A DNA stretch of 64,000 nt from Cycas panzhihuaensis (taxonomy: Eukaryota > Cycadophyta). Location: assembly GCA_023213395.1 (NCBI GenBank), contig CM041465.1, forward strand, positions 195,679,741-195,743,740, written 5' to 3'. The notes beneath the pieces were generated by a model. It was not told the origin of the DNA and ran no database searches. It saw nothing but the letters and a program-made list of their open reading frames with translations. Shown one piece after another: positions 56,708 through 64,000 of this stretch (positions are counted from its first letter, which is position 1; every line of letters begins with the position of its first letter). The translations under genes and the position numbers were made by a program.

Positions 56708-57230
56708 TGTTAAACCTTATGTTTAAATGTTAAGTTAATGTACTTTATTTTTCATGTAATATATGCACTTTTTACTTTAGGGGTGACTTATCACTTAAGT
56801 GATAAAGTGCACACCCACATTCTTTCTAGTGACACAACGTTGTCACTAAAGGGTCAAATGGACCTTCATGCACTTTTGCTCACATGAGAGCCCAAAAGGA
56901 CACATGTCCAACATGCAAGGCATGTATCTTGGATGTTTGACACTTGTCAAACATCCAAGGCCTTAGGTCTCTCATTTCACTCTATATAATGAGACCTCTC
57001 CTCATTGTCTCATACAAGAGTTGGAGTTGCATTGTTATGCTATCAGTTTGCTAATCAAACTGTTTTCTTCTTGGGAGGTTGGACCAATTCCAACTCCACA
57101 TATTGGGTATCATTTTCTCTTGCTCCTATTTCTCTTTGTGTGCTTTATGGTTCATGCTTTCATGCATTTGTAGTATTGTGCTTGTACTTATGATCTTGGG
57201 ACTAATATGGCCTAATGCCCTTTTTTCACA
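56708..57230 (+). repeat. 3' LTR of Cop-A5
   Basis: 523 bp, preceded by purine run GATGAGGGGG. Perfect dyad at 56928-56959. Confidence 0.93.
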
Positions 57231-57235
57231 GTCAT

Positions 57236-57838
57236 CTACATACAAGGCAATATAAATGGCATGGTTTTGTACATGTTTTATGTACAGATTAGGATCTGTT
57301 GTAAATCGATGAAACCCATGTCTCAAGAAGTATTCATCGATTTTTGCATACCATGCCCTAGGAGCTTGTTTCAAGCCTTCTTGGGGCGACATACTAAATG
57401 CTCCTTGCCTTGTTCTTTGTAACCAGGAGGTTGCTCCAAGTATACCTCCTCTTGAAGATCGCCATTAAGAAAGGCGCTCTTCACATCCATCTGATAAACT
57501 GGCCATTTGCATTGTGCAGCTAAGGCCATAAGGAGTCTGATGGTGTTCATGTTTGCTACTGGTGCGAAGGTTTCTTCATAATCAATGCCTTCCTTTTGTT
57601 TAAATCCCTTTCCAACAAGGCGTGCCTTCTGACGCTTAAGTGTTCCATCATAATGAAATTTGGTCTTATAGACCCATTTACAACTGATTGTCTGTTTATG
57701 TGGAGGCAATTCGACCAAATCCCATGTGCCATTCTTATGAATAGAATGGATCTCCTCATCCATGGCAGCTTTCCAATTGTCATTTTGTGAAGCTTCTTCA
57801 AAAGTAGAAGGCTCATCAATAGAAAGCACTTCAGCCAT
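57236..57838 (-). pseudogene. Cop-A4 reverse transcriptase, N-terminal half
   Basis: [78 protein letters not shown], one frame change at CRPKKA, then [20 protein letters not shown] and YIALYVDD, where Cop-A5 begins. Apart from that single break this half is open. Confidence 0.9.
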
Positions 57839-59167
57839 AAGTGCAAAATTTGTTTGCTGCCTATACTTAGATGGATGTTTCCCTTCAATAATATGACCGT
57901 CCTGTACCGTTTGAGTATACCATTTAGGTAACTTTTGAAATGAAGTAGCATGAACCTCAATGTCTTCTGGTCTAAGTGATTAATCAACAGAAAATGATGT
58001 GGAAGGTTCAAGTGGAGCAAAAGATGATGAAGTAGATGGTACAGGAGGTGCAGATGAAGTACATGGTGTATAAGATTGAGAGGGAGGGAAGTCCTCAACA
58101 ATCTTTTTGCCTTTATCAATGGAGGGTTGGATTGATGCCACATCCAACTCTTTCTGATCATCCTCAACAAAGATTACATCTCTTGAGAGATGCATTTTTC
58201 TCCCAACTGGATCATACAACTTGTAGGCCTTGCTATGAATGGCATATCCTACAAAAATGCATTTAAGACTATGTTTATCCAACTTTGTTCTTTGTTGATC
58301 TAGTATGTGCATATATGCAGTGCACCCAAATGTCCTCAAATGGCTGATAGTTGGTTTCTTACCAGTCCATGCCTCCTCAGGTGTAATGTTGGTGACTGTT
58401 GTAGTAGGACTCCGATTGGCCACATAGGTCATGATGAAATGCTTCGTGAAGAAGCTCTTAGAAGTCCTTTCGCATGCATCATTGTTTTAGCTTTATTAGC
58501 CAAAGTTCTGTTTATCCTTTCGGAGATTCCATTTTGTTGAGGAGTATGAGGAACTGTGAGTTGTCTCTGAATTCCATTATCCTTGCAAAATTGGTTGAAT
58601 TCATTTGAACTGAATTCACCTCCATTATCTGACCTTAATGTCCCAATTGAGTAGCCAGATTCATTTTTTACTTCAGCTTTAAACTCTTTGAACTTAGAGA
58701 ATGCCTCTGATTTTTGCTTTATGAAGTAGACCCAGACTTTATGAGAAAAGTCATCAATGAAGGACATGTAATACAATGCTCCTCCAAAGGATTGAGTGGA
58801 CATGGGTCCACATAAGTCTGAGTGAATTAACTGCAATGGATAAGATGCACGCCATGCTCTGCCTTTAGGAAAAGGCAACCGTCGCTGTGTCCCCCTTATG
58901 CAAGCTTCGCACAGACATTTTGAACCATATATCTTTGGAAGCCCATAAACCATGTTTTTGTTCATCATGCCTTAAATTATCTAGGCTTAAGTGACCTAGA
59001 CGTTGATGCCATAATTGCATTTTCGACAAAGATATGGAACCAGAATAAGCAGAATCAAGTGTAATGTTATTGGCATCCAACTTGTAAAGACCTTGATCCT
59101 CATAGGCAACAGCTACGATCTGGTCATCTTTGTCACTAATGATACATTTCCCATTCTTGAATAACAC
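57839..59167 (-). pseudogene. Cop-A4 integrase
   Basis: LDANNITLDSAYSGSISLSK, MQLWHQRLGHLSLDN, CLCEACIRGTQRRLPFPKG, core aspartates in SDLCGPMSTQSFGGALYYMS and LRSDNGGEFSSNEF, glutamate block PHTPQQNGISERINRTLANK, then TPEEAWTGKKPTISHLRTFG and the linker to RT. Only about three breaks; the catalytic DDE residues are all present. Confidence 0.9.
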
Positions 59168-60456
59168 ACTTATCTATTGCTTGTCCAACTTGCTAACAGA
59201 TAGCAGATTCTTCTCCATGGAAGGAATGAAGTAAGCATCACTATTGGGAAATGTTGAGGAAGGATTTTCTGAAGAATGGAAAAGAGCTATTGTGCCTATG
59301 CCTGAAATATCAACAGATTCATTATTTCCAAAGGTCACTGATTGACCTTTACCTTCCTTAATATTGCATAGGAGTTCTTCACTCCCTGTCATATGTTGAG
59401 AAGCTCCTGAATCAACTATCCAAGTGTGATCAACCTTGGATGACTGATATGTACAAAGCAGTTTGTCTTCATCGGCAAACTGATTAAAGTGGCGTTGGTA
59501 ACCACCTCTTTGACCCCCCCTTCCCCTTAGACCTCCTCGATAGGCACCTCGATTTGGTCGAGGGGGATTCTTCCGATCCGGGCTTTGAAATCTCTGTTGA
59601 TACTGTTGCCTTGGCTGTTGTTGTCGTTGACCTTGTGGCTGTTGTTGATGCTACTGTTGTCGTCGTAGATCAGCCTGCTTCTTTCTGCAATCAGGTGCAA
59701 TGTGGCCAGGTTTGCCACAATAATGACACACAACTTTGGACTTAGAAGATCCAATGTTCATGTTTCCAAACTGTTTTGTGAATGCAGGTTTGGAGTTCTG
59801 ATTGGCCTTAGACTTGGCTGTGAAAGCACCTGGTGTAGATGGTTCTTCATTATCCTTAGCATAAATTTGTTCTTCTTGAAGCAATAAGCTTTCAAGTTCA
59901 TTGAATGTCATCTTTTTAGTGAACCATCTCGTGTGGTAGATGATATGAAGCCGTTGTAGTCCTTTGGCAATGCCTTGGTGATGGAAGTGATGAGTTCATC
60001 CCTTGTAGCAGGACTACCTAAAGTATTCAATTCATTACAAACCTCCTTAATGGAGGACAAAAATGCCGACATTGGCTTTACAAATTTGACAGAATACAGT
60101 TTGGATTTTACCATCAAAATGTGAGCTTCATCTCGCCTTTCATACAGTGAGGACAATGTGTCTCAAGCTTCTTTAGAAGATTTAGCAGAAGAGATGTTCT
60201 GATCTAAATGTACATCCACAATCATATGAAGAAATGCCAAAGCAATCTCATATTTGGCCTCCCAAGCAACAACACGTTCATAATCAACATCAACTTCATC
60301 ATCATCAACAAGTGCAGGATTGGGGATTCTCCCATAAACATATCCCCAAAATTCATTCATTATCAAGAGATTTTGTGTGATTCTTTTCCATTCTTGATAA
60401 TTTGCTTGTCCTGTTAGCCTTATTGTGCATGCATTGAGCATGTTAATAGCAGCCAT
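59168..60456 (-). pseudogene. Cop-A4 gag and protease
   Basis: MAAINMLNACTIRLTGQ at 60456, YQEWKRITQNLLIMNEFWGY, one stop after AKSSKEA (near 60163), TLSSLYERRDEAHILMVKSK, frame change near 59910, LESLLLQEEQIYAKDNEEPS, intact zinc knuckle CHYCGKPGHIAPDCRKKQ, protease then MTGSEELLCNIKEGKGQSV and SMEKNLLSVSKLDKQ. Best overall gag-pol of the Cop-A copies in the window; few lesions separate it from an open frame. Confidence 0.9.
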
Positions 60457-62498
60457 CTTTCCACTTGTATAAAAGCTAGCAAATAACTTGGTAACTTCAA
60501 AGCTTTGTCACTTAAGTTCCACCTTCTAACAACACCACCAGTCCTGATTTTACAAGAAGATCCAACAACTGGTGGAGTGATGAAGGGTGGAGGACTTCGG
60601 CTATTGAGTTGGTCCAAAGTTAAGTGTAGCAGAGGCAAGGATTAAACCTTTTTCGAGCCTCTCCAGCCAGATTTTAAAATTCACTTTTAGACCATTTTTA
60701 AAGTGAATTTCAAGGTACTTTTACTTGGATTATGTACCTAGCTTTGATGCTATGATTTAGCTTACAATGAAGGCTTCTTAAGAAGCAAGTACATGAGATA
60801 ATGAGCACTTTGATTAAGTGATTTAAGTGCTTTTGTGATCCAAGTAAAGTGCTTGAGTACAATAATGTAAGTACTTTTGAGAGTGTAGTACTTAGTGAAA
60901 AATTGATGCAAAACCTTGATGATGATAGCTGAAGTGGGTTCCTTTTAACGCTTCAAAGCCGATGTAGAGTAAGAACCACTTCCCAAAAGTGTACTCAATG
61001 TACTCCAAATGCCAAAACAAACTCCAAGCAACAAGTTGTTGAGACTTTAAATAGTCCTAACAATCCAACAGAAAGTGTGATTTTTATTAAGTACAAAATT
61101 CAGCCTCCTTTTTTAGATTTTTGAAGGCTAAGGTCACCATGCAAGGTGCCAAAAAATCAACTCAAATGGTGATATTTATCACCTTTACAATATGAACATG
61201 CTTTTTGACCACTTTACTTAAACTTTTGATGCTTTAATAGCATTAAACAAAGTGCTAAAAGAGCTTAAAAAAGCATAAAATAAAGGCTGAAAATCAACAT
61301 TTTTTGCAACTTTGTCTCACTAGAGCAGCACGCAAGGAGTCTTTTCAATCTTTTAAATCATGCAACTTCAAACTTTAATGAGAGGAGAATGACTTAGCAT
61401 GAGTCATTCGTTGAGTCCTCTTTTCATTAAAGAAATTTTAATCGTCTTAAGTACTAAAAAAGTACTTTTAAGAGCTCACAAAAAATGCTTTATAAGTGAG
61501 ATTAAATCTCGCTAAAAAAAAAATTCCTTAAAACATTTATGCTGCCAATATCTGCTTAAAGAACAGTCTTCAAATGGGGCTAAATGACTTAAAGTCTCTT
61601 GGAGCATTAAGCCCCCCTTGATCAAAAATCCTCTTAAAGTAACAAAAGCCCCTTTGATTAACCTTGATTAATAATAAAAAAATTCTCTTAATAAAAGAAC
61701 TTTAGGAAAGGAAGCCTTGATTTAAAAAAGCATATGCTTAATATATGCCAACTTGCATATACCAAAGTTATAAGCCCAAAAACAAAATTCGATTTATATA
61801 TGCAAAATCGAAAAAGAAAAACGCGCAGCTCCCGTATATCCTTTCAGTGAAAATTTCCGTGAATTTTCGTGCCCGTGCGGGCCCCACTGTGCGCAAGTGT
61901 GTTTCTCGAGGCAGTTCGGCGGTCGTGCATCCGTGCTCTGTCCAGAAGTCTTTCCGTGGAATGTTCCGGAAGGTTTCAGAGAAATTTCCGTGCGCAGTGC
62001 TGGTCCGTGCGACCTCCCATGAACGGACAAACTTCCGTAAGTCCTCCGTGCAGAGACGGACAGGTGCAGGTCGGATCCCTGTGACGTGAGTCCTCTATGA
62101 GCAGGCTCGTGCAAGGCGTAATCGAAAAGGGCTTCAAGTGCGGCAGGTCATGCGATCCCTTCCGTGTGAGCAGGTCCTCAGCAGGTATGGTTGCATGCTT
62201 TCCTAAGTACTGAGTACTTAATCTCTGCCCACAGCAGACAGGTGTGCACAGTGTGCAGGTCTTAATGATAGTACAGGGACAGACTTCAGACACAGAGAGC
62301 AAAGATAGGACAGCAAGCATGAATGGGATTGCAGGCTTCAATGATAGTGCATGTACAGGGACAGACCTCCAGGTACAGCAGTTCAAGCAGAGAATAGCAA
62401 TGTGTGGTAAGCATTTACAAGCATGCAAGCCCAAATATGGCAGACTTCAGATGCAAGGACAGCAAGCTAACATTAAGAGCTCTTAGCAAACCATTAAG
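60457..62498 (-). other. Long leader of Cop-A4
   Basis: About 2 kb, non-coding. Gag-proximal part matches the other leaders, with a degraded inverted repeat at 61038-61061. Primer-proximal 61850-62100 is CpG-rich with eight or so imperfect copies of TCCGTGC, a different repeat from that of Cop-A3/A5. Confidence 0.7.
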
Positions 62499-62511
62499 CT
62501 CTGATACCAAT
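62499..62511 (-). promoter_or_regulatory. Primer-binding site of Cop-A4
   Basis: Minus-strand TTGGTATCAGAGC, adjoining the 5' LTR at 62512. Confidence 0.88.
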
Positions 62512-63069
62512 TGTTAGAATGGGCATAATGGCCACATAGGTCCAAGATCATTAACAAAGCACAATACCATTAAATGCATTAAGCATAAACAACAAAGAAC
62601 TCAAAGAGAAAGAAGAGCAAGATCACAATACCAAGTATGGGGTGTTGGAATTAGTCCAACAACCAAAGAATGCTTCAGCTTGATTAGCAAACTGACAAAA
62701 TAACAATGAGCTCCAACTCTTGAATGAATAACAATGAAGAAAGGCCTCATTAAAAAGGGAAATGAGACGCCAAGGGCTATTGCATGAGTGACAAGTGTCA
62801 GTCATGCAATGCCTACCTGCATGTAGGACAAGTGTCCATTGGAAGCTCTTGTGTGAGCAAAAGTGCAAGGGGGTCATTTGACCCTCAAGTGACATAAGTG
62901 ACAACGTTATGTCACTAGATATAAAGTGGGTGTGTACTTTATCACTTAAGTGATAAACTCACCCCTAAAGTACAAAAGTGCACATAAACATTAAAGTGCA
63001 CACATAATACATAAACATAAAGTACATAAACTTAACATGTAAACATAAGGTAAAACATAAGGTTTAACA
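62512..63069 (-). repeat. 5' LTR of Cop-A4
   Basis: 558 bp. Dyad at 62779-62810 with one mismatch. Followed by target duplication GAAAA at 63070-63074. Confidence 0.92.
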
Positions 63070-63074
63070 GAAAA

Positions 63075-63756
63075 CTCCTATAAAACCCTTTACACAACCC
63101 CCTAACAGCCAAAAACATTCATAAGTTACAGTGAACATCACATTGTGGGGCTTAAACAAGCCATTGCAAGAGATATCGAGCTCAAACACCCTCTTACAAT
63201 GACCTCAATGAAGAAGGAAGCCAAATGAATTCGTGGAGGAAGAATCCATGTTTTTTGCATGCAATCACATGCAGTGACCTTGACTTTGGACATTTGACTC
63301 TGTCACAAACAAAATGCAGCAAGAATCATAGAGAGTAATGCCCATTTGAGCATTAAAATTCAATTTTTTAAGTAAGAAGAATTGGCCGCCCATTTTTATC
63401 AAACTTGGGTTAAGGGATTTTTTTTCATTTCCTAAAGTTTGTGAGACATTAAACTAGATTCGATAAATTTTGAGGCCTGGAATAGAACCCCCAGTTTATC
63501 AGTCCAGTCGCATGGTCTACATGGTGCAAGGACTTTCTCTAACTAATCCATAGCCTATTTTGATCGTGTAAATATACCACAATGTCTGTTTTTTGAAATC
63601 TACAATTCAGCATGGATCGCATGCAACACTTCTATACAAATTCTTGAAGATAAATTAAAATTAAGTGTTTTCTGACTCATTCTAGCCAACTGTGAGTAGA
63701 CTGAGGAAGCAAATTTACACATACCAGCTACTTGCACATAGGCTGAAGCATTCCAT
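63075..63756. other. Flank of Cop-A4, nothing recognised
   Basis: Joins 43425 once Cop-A4 is removed. AT-rich, no exon of CBL or other gene seen. Confidence 0.45.
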
Positions 63757-64000
63757 GTTAGAAATAATGTACATTCCCATTACATGATCACTTAAATTCA
63801 TTTCATTTCATGTAATTAGAATATTTCCTCACATGGAATATTCTAAGTGGAAGAATATTCTTAATTGAATATTCTTAGTCAAAGTCATTAATGTGTTGGT
63901 TAGTACGAGTCAAATATGGTTGAACTATTAAATGTGATAGTTGATAGCCTACTATATTTTGAGGGAGTAGTTAATCAACTATTATGATATGGTTAAAACT
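63757..64000 (+). repeat. Possible start of an LTR, cut by window edge
   Basis: TGTTAGAAATAATGTACATT with Copia-like TGTTA start and several short inverted repeats around AGAATATTC. No second copy in the window, so this is only a suggestion. Confidence 0.25.

Larger units (their letters stand above)
50139..57230 (+). mobile_element. Cop-A5, full-length Copia element inside the RT of Cop-A4
   Basis: 7,092 bp, LTRs 50139-50659 and 56708-57230, exact duplications GTCAT (50134-50138, 57231-57235). LTRs differ by one substitution (GGACCCTC/GGACCTTC) plus four one-base homopolymer length differences, so the insertion is very recent. It splits Cop-A4 right after the catalytic YVDD codons. Confidence 0.95.
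43431..63069 (-). mobile_element. Cop-A4, Copia element split by Cop-F and Cop-A5
   Basis: LTRs 62512-63069 (5') and 43431-43988 (3'), both 558 bp, with exact flanking duplications GAAAA (43426-43430 and 63070-63074). After removing the two nested elements it is about 7.4 kb long with complete domain order. Its LTRs differ at roughly ten places, so it is older than its two passengers. Confidence 0.93.

Noticed and set aside
61745-62434. Open frames in the Cop-A4 leader
   Set aside because: Overlapping frames on both strands within a GC-rich repeat block, no family pattern, and the equivalent region in other copies is unrelated.

Overview
The window is nuclear DNA of a land plant, most likely a gymnosperm (conifer-like) genome. 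The evidence is a plant calcineurin B-like (CBL) gene with an intron of about 28.7 kb, very dense nested LTR retrotransposons of widely different age, and a piece of plastid ycf1 embedded in one of them. The lineage is an inference; species cannot be read from the sequence. No rRNA, tRNA or CRISPR array was seen. I use labels of my own: Cop-A0 to Cop-A5 (one Copia family with 520-560 bp LTRs), Cop-C and Cop-F (other Copia elements), Gyp-1, Gyp-2 and Gyp-H (Gypsy-like).

Host gene. Two exons of a CBL2/CBL3-type calcium sensor lie on the minus strand at 38136-38216 and 9292-9404. Both match family exons in length, phase, splice sites and protein. Everything between them is one intron; the flanks out to the window edges are probably the neighbouring introns. 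The other exons were not found.

Layout. 1-7542: Cop-A0 (cut by the left edge) sits in Cop-A1, which sits in a degenerate Cop-C. 7566-8460: Gypsy chromodomain remnant. 9292-38216: CBL exon, giant intron, CBL exon. Inside the intron an old L1-type LINE (minus strand, 37760 down to 36396, then 11860 down to about 11041) is split by Gyp-1 (11861-36395). Gyp-1 is a non-autonomous LTR element in a three-LTR tandem form. Its first unit is split twice: by Cop-A2 (13655-24093), itself split by Cop-A3 (15455-20481), and by Gyp-2 (25265-32241), itself split by a 1.6 kb plastid insertion carrying the end of ycf1 (27731-29309). 38217-43430: upstream intron with LTR remnants. 43431-63069: Cop-A4, split by Cop-F (44335-49523) and Cop-A5 (50139-57230). 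63070-64000: flank, perhaps the start of another LTR.

Five-base target-site duplications are exact for Cop-A2 (TAGTC), Cop-A3 (AAGAA), Cop-A4 (GAAAA), Cop-A5 (GTCAT) and Cop-F (CTCCT). They are slightly mutated for Gyp-2 (CAATC/TAATC) and Gyp-1 (GTATT/ATATC). The order of events is therefore readable, and the second Gyp-1 unit preserves the empty sites of Cop-A2 and Gyp-2.

Three points go beyond ordinary annotation. First, the Cop-A LTRs carry a 15+15 bp dyad just upstream of the TATA box, with three compensatory base-pair changes between subfamilies. Second, the long leaders carry a second inverted repeat, also with a compensatory change. Third, the youngest copies show a systematic CAG/CTG to CG change plus homopolymer indels. 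This looks like long-read basecalling error at CHG-methylated sites, so their many frameshifts should not be read as decay without checking.
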